64,000 nt of DNA from Streptomyces sp. CGMCC 4.7035 (GCF_031583065.1 NZ_CP134053.1:7977001-8041000); one strand, 5' to 3'. Counted from the stretch's first letter, positions 53,578 to 64,000 are shown. A program made the numbers and translations. The notes: generated by a model from the letters alone, not told the origin.

Positions 53578-54055
53578 CGCAGTCCTCCTCGCGCACACCA
53601 CCGGCTCATGACCGCCATCGGCTCCAATGCTTCTCACCTTATGAGGATTCGGCGCCGCTGCGAATGGGCTGTGGACAACCGCGTCCGTCCGCAGGCGCGC
53701 CCACCGGAAGAACCCGGGTGCATCGCCGTTCGAACACCCTGGTGCATCGCCGTACGAACCCGTACGCACCATCGTAAGAAGGCGTACGGACCAGGGGGCG
53801 CGTCCCTGTTTGTCGTACGCGCCGGTGGCTCACGCCGTGGCGCGCATCCCTCGTGAAGGTGAGTTGAGACCTCTTCGAAATATCGTCCCCTTGGCAGGCT
53901 CATGCGCGCCGACAGGGCACGTACTGATGCGAGATCGCTGAAGTCCTTTGGTTTCCAAGGCATTTGACTACTATTGATCATGCAGAAACGTGTCTGTCAA
54001 CGAGTGCATATGCGTCCGCACTACCCCACCGCATGAGCCCTACTATCGGCTCGCC
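53578..54055. other. Divergent spacer with one DnaA box and a short direct repeat
   Basis: TGTGGACAA (53670-53678) is a perfect reverse DnaA box. TGCATCGCCGTTCGAAC and TGCATCGCCGTACGAAC lie at about 53719 and 53743 as a direct repeat. Before the LacI-type gene, TACTAT about nine bases upstream of the ATG is a plausible -10. No gene is recognised. Confidence 0.5.
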
Positions 54056-55168
54056 ATGACAGCAGCAGGGAAGCACCAGGTGAGCCGGGCAGAGACCTCC
54101 CGCCGCGGCAGCCGGCCGGGCCGGGCAGGCATCAGAGATGTGGCCGCCGCCGCCGGAGTCTCCATCACGACCGTCTCCGACGCCCTCAACGGCAAGGGCC
54201 GGCTGCCGGACGCCACCCGACGCCACGTCCGCGAGGTCGCCGACCGGCTGGGCTATCGCCCCTCGGCCGCGGCCCGCACCCTCCGTACCGGAAAGTCGGG
54301 CCTCATCGGCCTGACCGTGACGACCTACGGGGATGAACCTTTCACCTTCACCGAGTTCGCGTACTTCGCGGAGATGGCCAGAGCCGCCACCTCGGCCGCG
54401 CTCGCCCGCGGCTACGCCCTGGTCATTCTGCCCGCGACCTCACGCCACGACGTGTGGTCGAACGTCGCCCTGGACGGCACGGTCGTCATCGACCCCTCCG
54501 ACCACGACCCGGTGGTCAGCGAGCTGGTCCGGCAGGGATTACCCGTCGTCTCCGACGGCCGCCCGGCCGGCTCGCTCCCGGTCACCGCCTGGGTCGACAA
54601 CGACCACGAGGCCGCGGTCCTGGGGATCCTCGACCATCTGGCGGAAGCCGGCGCCCGCCGGATCGGTCTGCTGACCGGCACCACGACGGACACGTACACG
54701 CACCTGTCCACGACCGCCTATCTGAACTGGTGCGAGCGCGTCGGACAGGACCCGGTCTACGAGGCCTACCCGGCCCACGACCCGTGCGCGGGCGCCGTCG
54801 CCGCCGACCGGCTGCTGGCCCGCCCGGACCGCCCCGACGCGGTCTACGGGCTCTTCGACCCGAACGGCACCGACCTGCTGGCCGCCGCCCGCCGTTACGG
54901 CCTGCGCGTCCCCGACGACCTGCTGCTCGTCTGCTGCAGCGAGTCCACGGTGTACGCCAACACCGAACCGCCCGTCACGACGCTCTCCCTCAAGCCGCGC
55001 CGGATCGGCACCGCGGTGGTTCAGCTCCTCATCGACGCCATCGAGGGAGTCGAGTCGGACCAGCCGGTCGAACAGGTGATACCGACGGAGCTGATCGTGC
55101 GTACCTCGTCCGAGCGGCGCCCGCCCCGTACGACGGTCAGCCCGCCCCGGTCGCCCGAGGAGGGATGA
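54056..55168 (+). CDS. LacI-family transcriptional regulator with a TTA codon
   Basis: 370 residues. A LacI-type helix-turn-helix and hinge is at about 25-80: IRDVAAAAGVSITTVSDALNGKGRLPDATRRHVREVADRLGYRPSAAARTLRTG. A periplasmic-binding-protein-like sensor domain follows. SITTVSDALNGKG is the recognition part. Codon 162 (54539-54541) is TTA, read only by the bldA tRNA in Streptomyces, so translation is probably limited to later growth. Its effector and target are unknown, and no sugar transport operon is adjacent. The last 25 residues are basic and Pro-rich. Confidence 0.9.
   Translation: MTAAGKHQVSRAETSRRGSRPGRAGIRDVAAAAGVSITTVSDALNGKGRLPDATRRHVREVADRLGYRPSAAARTLRTGKSGLIGLTVTTYGDEPFTFTEFAYFAEMARAATSAALARGYALVILPATSRHDVWSNVALDGTVVIDPSDHDPVVSELVRQGLPVVSDGRPAGSLPVTAWVDNDHEAAVLGILDHLAEAGARRIGLLTGTTTDTYTHLSTTAYLNWCERVGQDPVYEAYPAHDPCAGAVAADRLLARPDRPDAVYGLFDPNGTDLLAAARRYGLRVPDDLLLVCCSESTVYANTEPPVTTLSLKPRRIGTAVVQLLIDAIEGVESDQPVEQVIPTELIVRTSSERRPPRTTVSPPRSPEEG
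54539..54541 (+). promoter_or_regulatory. TTA (bldA) codon in the LacI-family gene
   Basis: In frame within VRQGLPVVSD, where Leu is coded by TTA. The distance from the ATG at 54056 is 161 codons exactly. Confidence 0.85.
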
Positions 55169-55412
55169 CCGCCAGGCGATCCGCGGGTGACGCACAGGTT
55201 TCCCGCGGACGGCCGGCGGCCGGGATCCAGGCGGGGAAAGCCCTGCCCAATCAGGGCGAAAGCCGCGGCGAACCGGGGTCCTCCCCCGATTCACCACCCC
55301 TGGGTCATCACATGGCGCGATCCGCATTCCTATGATGGGCCCACGACACCGCGGGCCGCTGCGACCAGGCAGTCCGATGCGGTGCAGATGCGGCGCGATG
55401 GTGGAGGGGTCG

Positions 55413-56507
55413 ATGACTCAGGGGGCCGGTCAGGGACCCGAGGTGGAGCGGACGGCGACGTTGCGCGACTTCCGGGTGCCCGCGTACGTCCACGAGACCG
55501 GTCCGTACGCGCAGAGCACGCACCCCGGCGAGGGCGCCGACCCCGTCGCGACACCGGGGGACTACCCGCACGGGTACTCGGACGCCTACACGCCCACCGA
55601 GCGGGATCTCCCCGTCATCAACCGCGGCGACACGCTCCAGGCGACCATCGACCCCGCGTCCGTTCCCGCCCCGCAGTCCGCCGACGGGCCCGGTCCGCTG
55701 TTCGTCGTCGGGGACGTCCATGGCTATCTCGACCAGCTCGTGGCGGCGCTCCAGGAGAAGGGCCTCATCGACGCCGCGGGCCAGTGGTCCGCGGGCACGG
55801 CGCGGCTGTGGTTCCTGGGCGACTTCACCGACCGCGGGCCCGACGGCATCGGCGTCATCGACCTGGTGATGCGGCTCTCCGCCGAGGCGGCCGCGGCCGG
55901 CGGCTACTGCAAGGCGCTCATGGGCAACCACGAGCTGCTGCTGCTCGGCGCCAAGCGGTTCGGTGACACACCCGTCAACTCCGGGGCGGGCACGGCCACC
56001 TTCCAGGCGGCCTGGCTGCTCAACGGCGGCCAGAAGACGGACATGGACCGTCTCCAGGACCACCACCTCCAGTGGATGGCCCGCCTCGACGCCATCGAGG
56101 AGGTCGACGGGCACCTGCTGGTCCACTCGGACACCACGGCCTACCTCGACTACGGCGACTCCATCGAAGCGGTCAACGACACCATCCGTGAGACGCTCAC
56201 GCGCAACGACGCGGACGAGGTGTGGGACCTCTTCCGGAAGTTCACCAAGCGCTTCTCCTTCCGCGACGAGGGCGGCGCCGACGCCGTACGCTCCCTGCTG
56301 GACACATACGGCGGCACGCGCATCGTCCATGGCCACAGCCCCATTCCGTACCTCCTGGGCGAGGTCGGCTCGGAGGACGACGAGGACGGCGCGGGTCCGG
56401 TGGTCGACGGTCCGCACCTCTACGCGGACGGGCTGGCCATCGCGATGGACGGCGGAGTGACCATGGCCGGAAAGCTGCTGGTCCAGCAACTTCCCCTGGA
56501 TAGCTGA
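55413..56507 (+). CDS. Calcineurin-like metallophosphatase (PPP type)
   Basis: 364 residues from the ATG at 55413, with GGAGG five bases upstream; earlier starts in the same frame lack this. About 115 residues of low complexity (VPAYVHETGPYAQSTHPGEG) precede the phosphoesterase domain. Metal-site motifs in order: GDVHGYLDQL, LGDFTDRGPDGIGVI, MGNHELLLLGAKRF, LVHSDTTAYL and VHGHSPIPYLLG. These are the five motifs of serine/threonine or diadenosine-polyphosphate phosphatases. An acidic loop (GSEDDEDGAG) lies near the end. The substrate is not deducible. Confidence 0.88.
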   Translation: MTQGAGQGPEVERTATLRDFRVPAYVHETGPYAQSTHPGEGADPVATPGDYPHGYSDAYTPTERDLPVINRGDTLQATIDPASVPAPQSADGPGPLFVVGDVHGYLDQLVAALQEKGLIDAAGQWSAGTARLWFLGDFTDRGPDGIGVIDLVMRLSAEAAAAGGYCKALMGNHELLLLGAKRFGDTPVNSGAGTATFQAAWLLNGGQKTDMDRLQDHHLQWMARLDAIEEVDGHLLVHSDTTAYLDYGDSIEAVNDTIRETLTRNDADEVWDLFRKFTKRFSFRDEGGADAVRSLLDTYGGTRIVHGHSPIPYLLGEVGSEDDEDGAGPVVDGPHLYADGLAIAMDGGVTMAGKLLVQQLPLDS

Positions 56508-56705
56508 CCATTCAACGGGCAGGCGTCCCCCAACGGAGGACTGGAAGGACAGCACCGGCCTGGGGGCAATTTCCGGAAACCCCCTGTCACCGTGTGGCGT
56601 AATCGCTCTACCATCGGCTTATCCGTAGCAGGCTCCCCTCCGTTTCTGCCCGACGGCTCGTCAGCATGCCGAGCCCCAAGCCCTACGGAGCATCGGGGGA
56701 TGCAC

Positions 56706-57566
56706 ATGAACAGCGTTCCGCAGCACCTGCTGAGCGAGGACCGCCAGGACTACGAGCGGATCCTCGATGAGGCGCTGCGCTCCGCACCACACCGCCCTGA
56801 TCTGGCCGCTGTGGGCCAGCGGCTCAACCCCGAACAGCTGCGCACCATGGCGCTGAACGCGACCGCCCTCATCACCGTGGCGGCAGCCACCGAGTATCAG
56901 TACTACGTGAAGGTCCGCGAGGAACTGCGCCAGCCGGCGCAGTCCACCCCTCCCGTCCACGAGAGCACCGTCGGCTCCCCGGGGCCGGACATGGACGGCC
57001 TGGGGCTCGCCACCGCTGTGGGAGAGGCCGCCGCCGGAGCCGGAGCCGGAGCCGTCGTCGCGGTGCTCGCCCCCGTCCTCGCCGGCGCCGCCGCGGCGAT
57101 CTTCCTACTCGTGGGCTACATCCTCAAGATGGTCAACCCCGAACAGGCGTTCGCCCGGACTCTTCTGACCACCGGATGGGTCTTCGGCGCGGTGACCGCG
57201 GCGGCGATCCTGGTCGCCGCGGTCGGTCTGCTGCTCACGGCCCTGCGCAACAACTCCTCCGCCGACGAGGAGAGTTCCCGTCGTGAGTTGACGGCGGCGG
57301 TGGCCCGGGCCAGGGAAGCCTGGCACGAGGCCCTGCTGGAACGCGGCATCCTGCCGTTTCTCCGCGATGCGCTCGCCGACCCGGGCACGGCCGCGATGAG
57401 CCGCAAGGAACCGGAACCGACACCCAGCCGTATCCCCCAACTGGGCTACGACCGACCGGGTTTCAGCAGCCCGGAGAGCGGACCCGGCACGGGCCCGCGC
57501 CCGAGCTTCACCAGCCCGGATTTCACCAGCCCGGACTTCGGAGGGCCGGAGCACCAGCCGGAGTGA
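56706..57566 (+). CDS. Hypothetical membrane protein
   Basis: 286 residues from the ATG at 56706, with GGGGGA upstream. A soluble helical start (LLSEDRQDYERILDEALRSAPHRPDLAAVGQRLNPEQLRTMAL) comes first. A strongly hydrophobic Ala/Gly/Val segment lies at about 100-140, long enough for two helices, with another helix at about 155-180. A helical region (RRELTAAVARAREAWHEALLERGILPFLRDAL) and a disordered tail with the repeat FTSPDFTSPDFGGPE follow. It is recognisable as a Streptomyces type but has no known function. The upstream frame to 56592 is not used. Confidence 0.72.
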   Translation: MNSVPQHLLSEDRQDYERILDEALRSAPHRPDLAAVGQRLNPEQLRTMALNATALITVAAATEYQYYVKVREELRQPAQSTPPVHESTVGSPGPDMDGLGLATAVGEAAAGAGAGAVVAVLAPVLAGAAAAIFLLVGYILKMVNPEQAFARTLLTTGWVFGAVTAAAILVAAVGLLLTALRNNSSADEESSRRELTAAVARAREAWHEALLERGILPFLRDALADPGTAAMSRKEPEPTPSRIPQLGYDRPGFSSPESGPGTGPRPSFTSPDFTSPDFGGPEHQPE

Positions 57567-57679
57567 CGGCCACCGTCCGGCCGAACTCCCGCGAGGGACA
57601 CCACGAACGCCGTTCGCAAGCGCCGCCCCGGGAGATCCTTGGGAGGACCTCCCGGAGCAGCCTGCTCCGCCAAGCGGTG

Positions 57680-59625
<1,946 letters not shown>

Positions 59626-59702
59626 GCAAAGGTCCTCCCACGCTAGCGTCTGATTGAGCGAGCTGAACAGTGGGCCCCACGCCTTCTTGCGATGATCGGT
59701 CG

Positions 59703-61316
59703 GTGACCACGACACCGCATCCGCCCCCCTTCCCGCCCTCCGAGCCGCCCCACAACCATGGCTTGGACGGCAGACATGTCCATGGCCCTGGAGGCGGCCA
59801 CGGTTACGGGGACGGGCGTGGGCACGGTCCTGGAGACGGGCAGGGGCGCGGTCCCGGAGACGGGCAGGGGCGCGGTCCCGGAGACGGGCAGGGGCGCGGT
59901 CCCGGAGACGGGCAGGGGCGCGGTCCCGGAGACGGGCAGGGGCGCGGTCCCGGAGGTGGCGGCGGCCATGGCCACGGTCCCGGAGGTGGCGGCGGCCATG
60001 GATCCGGCGGAGGGCACGGCCACTCCCACAGTCATGGACACGGCCCCGCGGCCCCCGTGTCGAAGCACCTGCGCCGAGTCATCGCCGCGATCCTGATCCC
60101 GTTCACCATGGCGGTCCTGGTCGGTCTCGTGGTGCTGTGGCCCGGTGGCGTCCCGTCGCACAAGCGCACCGGAGTCGGCTTCGACCGGCAGACCCACCAG
60201 GCCACGGTCACCAAGGTCGTGGAGGTGGACTGCAAGTCCGTGAACGCATCGAGCGGGGCCCCGACCGGCGACACCTCCACCGCCGAGGGCTCCTCTGCCC
60301 AGCAGGAGTCGACCGGCACCTGCAAGAAGGCGACGGTCCGCGTCGACACCGGCAAGGACAAGGGCCGTACGTTCACGGAAATCGTCCAGCCGGACCAGTC
60401 ACGGCAGTTGCATCAGGGCGAGAAGGTCGTGGTCGCGTACGAACCCTCCGCACCCAGGGACCTGCAGTACTCGGTGACCGATGTGAACCGCAAGTTCCCC
60501 ATGGCGCTGCTCGCCGGTATCTTCGCGGTCGCCGTGGTGGTCGTCGGCCGGATGCGCGGCGTCATGGCACTCATCGCACTGGCCGTCAGCTTCCTGGTGC
60601 TGAGCTTCTTCATCCTGCCCGCGATCCTGCAGGGCTCGAATCCGCTGCTCGTGGCCGTGGTCGGATCGAGCGCCATCATGCTGATCGCCCTGTATATGTG
60701 CCATGGCCTGTCGGCCCGCACCTCCGTGGCAGTGCTCGGCACGCTCATCTCGCTGTCGCTGATCGGCCTGCTGGGCTCGGAGTTCATCGACTGGGCCGCA
60801 CTGACCGGCAACACGGACGACAACACCGGTCTGATCCACGGTCTGTACCCGTCCATCGACATGAGCGGTCTACTGCTCGCCGGCGTCATCATCGGCTCCC
60901 TCGGTGTCCTCGACGATGTGACGGTGACGCAGACATCGGCCGTCTGGGAGCTGCACGAGGCGAATCCGTCGATGGGCTGGCGCGACCTGTACCGCGCGGG
61001 CATCCGCATCGGCCGCGACCACATCGCCTCGGTCGTCAACACGCTCGTCCTGGCGTACGCGGGCGCCGCGCTGCCCCTGCTGCTGCTCTTCTCGATCGCG
61101 CAGAGCAGCGTCGGCGCGGTCGCCAACAGCGAGCTGGTCGCCGAGGAGATCGTGCGCACCCTGGTCGGCTCGATCGGCCTCGTCGCCTCCGTGCCGGTGA
61201 CCACGGCGCTGGCCGCCCTCGTGGTCTCGGCCGACCGCCCCGGTACGGCCGCCCCTGCCGCGGCACCGATCGCGGTACCGAGCCGGGGTGGGAGAGGGCG
61301 GCGTCGCAAGCGCTGA
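59703..61316 (+). CDS. YibE/F-family membrane protein with His/Gly-rich repeat N-terminus
   Basis: 537 residues from the GTG at 59703. Residues 1-120 are cytoplasmic and consist of His, Gly, Pro and Asp repeats (HNHGLDGRHVHGPGGGHGYGDG, five GPGDGQGR units, then GHGHGPGGGGGHGSGGGHGHSHSHGHG). One helix (about 127-148), a soluble extracellular domain with two Cys (VDCKSVNAS and GTCKKATV), and a YibE/F domain of seven or more helices follow. VLDDVTVTQTSAVWEL is the family signature. Function of the family is unknown; the His-rich start suggests metal binding. Confidence 0.85.
   Translation: MTTTPHPPPFPPSEPPHNHGLDGRHVHGPGGGHGYGDGRGHGPGDGQGRGPGDGQGRGPGDGQGRGPGDGQGRGPGDGQGRGPGGGGGHGHGPGGGGGHGSGGGHGHSHSHGHGPAAPVSKHLRRVIAAILIPFTMAVLVGLVVLWPGGVPSHKRTGVGFDRQTHQATVTKVVEVDCKSVNASSGAPTGDTSTAEGSSAQQESTGTCKKATVRVDTGKDKGRTFTEIVQPDQSRQLHQGEKVVVAYEPSAPRDLQYSVTDVNRKFPMALLAGIFAVAVVVVGRMRGVMALIALAVSFLVLSFFILPAILQGSNPLLVAVVGSSAIMLIALYMCHGLSARTSVAVLGTLISLSLIGLLGSEFIDWAALTGNTDDNTGLIHGLYPSIDMSGLLLAGVIIGSLGVLDDVTVTQTSAVWELHEANPSMGWRDLYRAGIRIGRDHIASVVNTLVLAYAGAALPLLLLFSIAQSSVGAVANSELVAEEIVRTLVGSIGLVASVPVTTALAALVVSADRPGTAAPAAAPIAVPSRGGRGRRRKR
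59826..60005 (+). repeat. 24-bp tandem repeat (five copies) and 30-bp repeat (two copies) in the YibE/F gene
   Basis: Units of 24 bases begin at 59826, 59850, 59874, 59898 and 59922 and are identical apart from one base in the first. They code for the octapeptide GPGDGQGR. Two 30-base units (59946 and 59976) coding for GPGGGGGHGH/S follow. Copy number is likely to vary between strains. Confidence 0.9.
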
Positions 61317-61350
61317 GGCCCCGCGTGCCGTGGAGACGGCCCCGCAGAAG

Positions 61351-61516
61351 CGTTACGGCACCCAACCCACCCTCAAGGTGCGCGAGGGCCGCTGCCGGGC
61401 CCCTCCGCGTCGCACGGACGTGAGGAACCGTTACGGCACCCACCGCACCACGCGTCCACGAGGAACCGTTACGGCAACCCGTCGTCCCGTCGTACATCCG
61501 CGACGAACCGTTACGG
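61351..61516. repeat. Four dispersed copies of a CCGTTACGG-centred repeat
   Basis: CGTTACGG or CCGTTACGG lies at 61351, 61428, 61466 and 61508, three of them within GGAACCGTTACGGCACC-like units. All are in the same orientation, in the spacer between the convergent YibE/F and ssgA genes. The core is almost palindromic. Confidence 0.7.
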
Positions 61517-61530
61517 CGCCGTGGCTGGCC

Positions 61531-61938
61531 TCAGCCCGCGCTCTGCTCCTCCGCCAGGATCCGGTCCAGCGCCTCATCCAGATGCGCGTCGAAGTCGGCG
61601 AGGGAACCCTCCTGCCCGAGCGGCACCAGCTTGTCCGTGCGGTCGAGGAACGTCACGAGCGGCACCGCCCCCGACCGGAACAGCGCCTGGTCAGCGCCCA
61701 CCTGGAGCCGGATCAGCACATCGCCGAAGGTCTCCGGTTCGGCGGGCGCGATGTGCACGTCCCCGTCCCCGCACGGCCGGCCCACTCCGTCGACCAGCAA
61801 CTCACGCCCGAACGCCCAGGTCACGGGTGCGTCGCCGGGCAGGTGGAACGTCAGCCGCACGGCATAGGGATCACAGGTCTCGTAGCGCAGTTCCACCGGG
61901 ATGCGGAACGAGAGCTCCTCCGAGACGAGAAAGCTCAT
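61531..61938 (-). CDS. ssgA: SsgA, sporulation/septation regulator
   Basis: 135 residues from the ATG at 61938 (MSFLVSEELSFRIPVELRYE). GAGG lies five bases upstream; the preceding ATG and a longer frame to 61968 are possible. SsgA belongs to the SALP family found only in sporulating actinomycetes and promotes septum placement during aerial growth. HLPGDAPVTWAFGRELLVDG and PLVTFLDRTDKLVPLGQEG are family hallmarks. It is coded directly downstream of its activator gene ssgR on the same strand, which fixes the identity among SALP paralogues. Confidence 0.96.
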   Translation of the reverse strand: MSFLVSEELSFRIPVELRYETCDPYAVRLTFHLPGDAPVTWAFGRELLVDGVGRPCGDGDVHIAPAEPETFGDVLIRLQVGADQALFRSGAVPLVTFLDRTDKLVPLGQEGSLADFDAHLDEALDRILAEEQSAG

Positions 61939-62068
61939 CATGACCTCTGCCTGCACCGACTCGCGCATCGCCTACCCCGTCAGTTGCCGTCGACTGGCCA
62001 GGAATGATCGCCCTGACACCTGCTGGAAGTTTGCTGAACGTACACAGCAGATCACAAGGAGTGAGTTT

Positions 62069-62923
62069 TCAGATACTGATAGAGATGGCGAGTGTCCCTA
62101 GCAGCCTTCCGATCTCCGCCTGCAGCTGACGTGCCGCGGGCAGCAGCCGATCGGCCTGATGGGAAGGCAGCGAGATCGCCATCGCCGCGGCCGTCGCCCC
62201 TGCGGTTAGGGGGATCGCGGCGCAGGCCGTCCCGAGCGCGTACTCCTGGCGTTCGATGACGGGTTCCGTCCGGCCCAAACGTTCCAACCTGCGCAGAAGG
62301 GTGCGGTCGTCACGCACCGTGTACGGCGTGATCGCCTGTACGGGGTAGCGGTCGAGGTGGTCCAGGCGGGCCTCCTCGTCGAGCTGCGAGAGCAGGCATT
62401 GGCCGATCGCGTGGGCGTGCCCGGTCTCACGGAAGTCGGCCCACTCCTCGACCGCCGGGTTGCCCGGACTGTCGGCAACACTGAGCACCTCGATCTCACC
62501 CTCGCGGTAGACCGCGTAGTACACGGGGACGCCGATCGAATCACGCCATTGCGCGAGCGCGTCGTTCACCATGCTGCGACGTTTCTGCTGGGCTGCGCCG
62601 ACGCTCAGTCGCTCGGCCGCCTCACCGAGGAAGAACAGGCCCTTCTCCCGGCGCAGATAGCCCTCGTGAGTCAGGGTGCGCAGCAGGTGGTACGCCGTGG
62701 GAAGTGCCAGGCCGACCTCACGGGCCAGCTGCTTGGCGGGGGCTCCGTACTCGCGGTCGGCGACGGCCTCCAGCAGCCGCATCGCCCGCTGCACGGATCC
62801 GATGAGTGTGGTGGAGTGCGGTTGTACGGGCGGGAGGTGCGCCTCCGCCGGTGATGTGCGCGGCTGTGCGGGTGGGGCGATTGGGGCGGGTGAGTCTGCG
62901 GGTGCGGTGTCAACCGTGGCCAA
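62069..62923 (-). CDS. ssgR: SsgR, IclR-family activator of ssgA
   Basis: 284 residues if the TTG at 62923 is used; GGGAG lies six bases upstream. A GTG 44 codons later (VQRAMRLLEAVADREYG) would give about 240 residues, closer to the size I recall for S. coelicolor SsgR, so the start is uncertain. The IclR helix-turn-helix is about 40-100 (APAKQLAREVGLALPTAYHLLRTLTHEGYLRREKG). The effector domain covers the rest, with GVPVYYAVYREGEIEVLSVADSP. It activates ssgA in S. coelicolor. The Pro/Ala-rich first 40 residues are not part of the fold. Confidence 0.92.
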   Translation of the reverse strand: MATVDTAPADSPAPIAPPAQPRTSPAEAHLPPVQPHSTTLIGSVQRAMRLLEAVADREYGAPAKQLAREVGLALPTAYHLLRTLTHEGYLRREKGLFFLGEAAERLSVGAAQQKRRSMVNDALAQWRDSIGVPVYYAVYREGEIEVLSVADSPGNPAVEEWADFRETGHAHAIGQCLLSQLDEEARLDHLDRYPVQAITPYTVRDDRTLLRRLERLGRTEPVIERQEYALGTACAAIPLTAGATAAAMAISLPSHQADRLLPAARQLQAEIGRLLGTLAISISI

Positions 62924-63172
62924 GAGTGACTCCCGGAGCGCGAGGTGGGCCGCCCGTGCGAGGACACGGGGGTGGATGCGCCGCGCGCGGGGCCTGCCGC
63001 GCGTCGAGTTCCGGACTCTAACGGGCCGCCACCGCCCGCCGACGGCCTCACCCGGAAAACTTCCCTCGCCCGAGGGAACATCACATCGCTGTTCCGACGG
63101 CCCGTTATCTCTCCCCCACCGCCACGGGCCCTCGCGTGGCGGTGCCCGATGACCCGACGCGCTCCGGGCGGG

Positions 63173-63385
63173 TCACCAGTCGCCGCGCGACGTGGAGCTC
63201 GACATGAACTTCCGTACGACGTAGATGAGTCCGCCGACCAGTGCGACGAAGACCAGTACCTTGAAGAGCAGCCCGATGACGAGTTGAAGCACGCTCACTA
63301 TCACGCCGCCGAAGACGACCAGGGCGATGACCGGCACCGCGATCCACTTCACCCACCACGGCAAACCCGCGAAGATCTCTCGCAT
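63173..63385 (-). CDS. Small membrane protein (DUF5326-like)
   Basis: 70 residues. Two closely spaced hydrophobic segments (about 10-33 and 36-58) are separated by GLLFK, with a basic, Ser-rich tail (RKFMSSSTSRGDW). MREIFAGLPWWVKWIAVPVIALVVFGG is a recognisable Streptomyces start. No function is known. A weak GACCCG/CGGGTC hairpin follows the stop codon. Confidence 0.8.
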   Translation of the reverse strand: MREIFAGLPWWVKWIAVPVIALVVFGGVIVSVLQLVIGLLFKVLVFVALVGGLIYVVRKFMSSSTSRGDW

Positions 63386-63551
63386 CGCCTTGTCCTTGTC
63401 TCTCCGCCCGTCGCCCCGTCCTGTTCGGGGGCTCTGCTTCCGGGTCCGTCGATGTCCTGGCTTCGATGCTAGGGCCGCCCAGGGGCGGAACGGGCGCCTC
63501 GCACCCCTTGTCCTCCCCTGATCGTCCCCCTAGGGAACCCCGAGACGGACG

Positions 63552-63869
63552 TCAGCTCTCGGGCGGAGAGAAGACCACCAGAACCCTCAGGTCCTCGGTG
63601 ATGTGGTGGAACTTGTGGGCGACCCCGGCGGGCACGTAGACGACGCTGCCGCGCGCGACCTGGGTGGTCTCCATGCCGACGGTGATCGAGGCACGGCCGC
63701 TGACGACGAAGTACACCTCGTCCTGCTGGTGCGGGTTCTGCGGGTCCAGGTCGCCCGCGTCGAGCGCGTACAGGCCGACCGACATGTTCCGTTCCCGCAG
63801 GAACTGCAGATAGGCACCTTCGTTGGCGGCGCGCTCCGCCTCCAGTTCGTCCAGCCGGAATGCCTTCAT
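63552..63869 (-). CDS. Small cupin-domain protein
   Basis: 105 residues forming one cupin barrel (about 25-103). Cupin motif 1 region reads NPHQQDEVYFVVSGRASITVG and motif 2 reads GSVVYVPAGVAHKFHHITED. The His, Glu and His residues needed for a metal site are present. Such proteins range from sugar-binding folds to dioxygenases, so activity cannot be assigned. It diverges from the holin-like gene at the right end. Confidence 0.85.
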   Translation of the reverse strand: MKAFRLDELEAERAANEGAYLQFLRERNMSVGLYALDAGDLDPQNPHQQDEVYFVVSGRASITVGMETTQVARGSVVYVPAGVAHKFHHITEDLRVLVVFSPPES

Positions 63870-63928
63870 CGCACGTGTCCGCCCTTGCTCGCTACTCGCC
63901 TCTGATCCCGTCTGCCACGATCAGACAC

Positions 63929-64000
63929 ATGAAGAATTTCGTAGTCAAGACGATCGCCAACGCGGGCGCTCTGGCCGTCGCGGTCTGGCTGCTCGACAAG
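63929..64000 (+). CDS. Phage-holin-family (DUF360-type) membrane protein, N-terminal part
   Basis: Only the first 24 codons are inside the window: MKNFVVKTIANAGALAVAVWLL followed by DK. This matches the start of the actinobacterial phage holin family IV (four-helix membrane proteins of about 120 residues). The gene runs off the right edge. Confidence 0.7.
   Translation, partial: MKNFVVKTIANAGALAVAVWLLDK

Overview
The window is high-GC actinobacterial DNA with Streptomyces gene content and style: GTG starts, ATGA and GTGA stop/start overlaps, Tat-exported proteins, and the sporulation pair ssgR/ssgA. ParB-binding parS sites (GTTTCACGTGAAAC) and clusters of DnaA-box-like sequence indicate an origin-proximal part of the chromosome. 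From memory, unchecked, the order thiC, cydABCD, ABC pairs, serS, pheA and the sco/dtpA copper genes matches the S. coelicolor SCO39xx-SCO40xx interval.

0.6-8.3 kb: an acyl-CoA synthetase gene and an ECF-like sigma factor gene lie downstream of a translationally coupled five-gene operon (8034 to 3186, minus strand). That operon encodes two acyl-CoA dehydrogenases, a MaoC/DUF35 fusion, a small MaoC protein and a thiolase-fold aldolase. It resembles the igr module that removes the last three-carbon side chain of steroids. A small secreted N/Q/S-rich protein follows.

8.8-13.5 kb: accessory region. It holds a PrimPol-type gene, the 3' half of a tRNA-Ser gene beside a tyrosine-integrase remnant, a GNAT gene, a DUF4267/tetR pair with a broken tetR, a broken GntR/UTRA fragment, an intact tRNA-Ser(UGA), a short membrane protein and a tRNA-Ser chimera. 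I read it as the ruin of an integrated actinomycete element that used tRNA-Ser.

13.6-26.2 kb: an HtrA-like protease, a glycerophosphodiesterase, two RsbW-like ATPases, a GAF-PP2C phosphatase, a SEC-C protein, aminopeptidase P, and a Tat-exported intradiol dioxygenase coupled to a CitG-like enzyme.

26.5-33.2 kb: extracellular copper handling, namely a membrane protein, YcnI, Sco, the chaperone ECuC, a CopC-CopD fusion and the DyP peroxidase DtpA. In S. lividans this set supplies copper to GlxA and cytochrome oxidase.

33.2-46 kb: pheA, a DnaA-box-rich intergenic region, serS, a HAD phosphatase, a strange tRNA-like gene, two ABC ATPase/permease pairs, an alpha/beta hydrolase-SDR fusion, kptA, a luciferase-like oxidoreductase and a second HAD phosphatase.

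46-64 kb: the Rex-controlled cytochrome bd locus (cydA, cydB, cydCD) with two parS sites between cydB and cydCD, a HisC-type aminotransferase, a LacI regulator with a TTA codon, a metallophosphatase, thiC with a TPP riboswitch, a YibE/F protein, ssgA, ssgR and small membrane and cupin genes.
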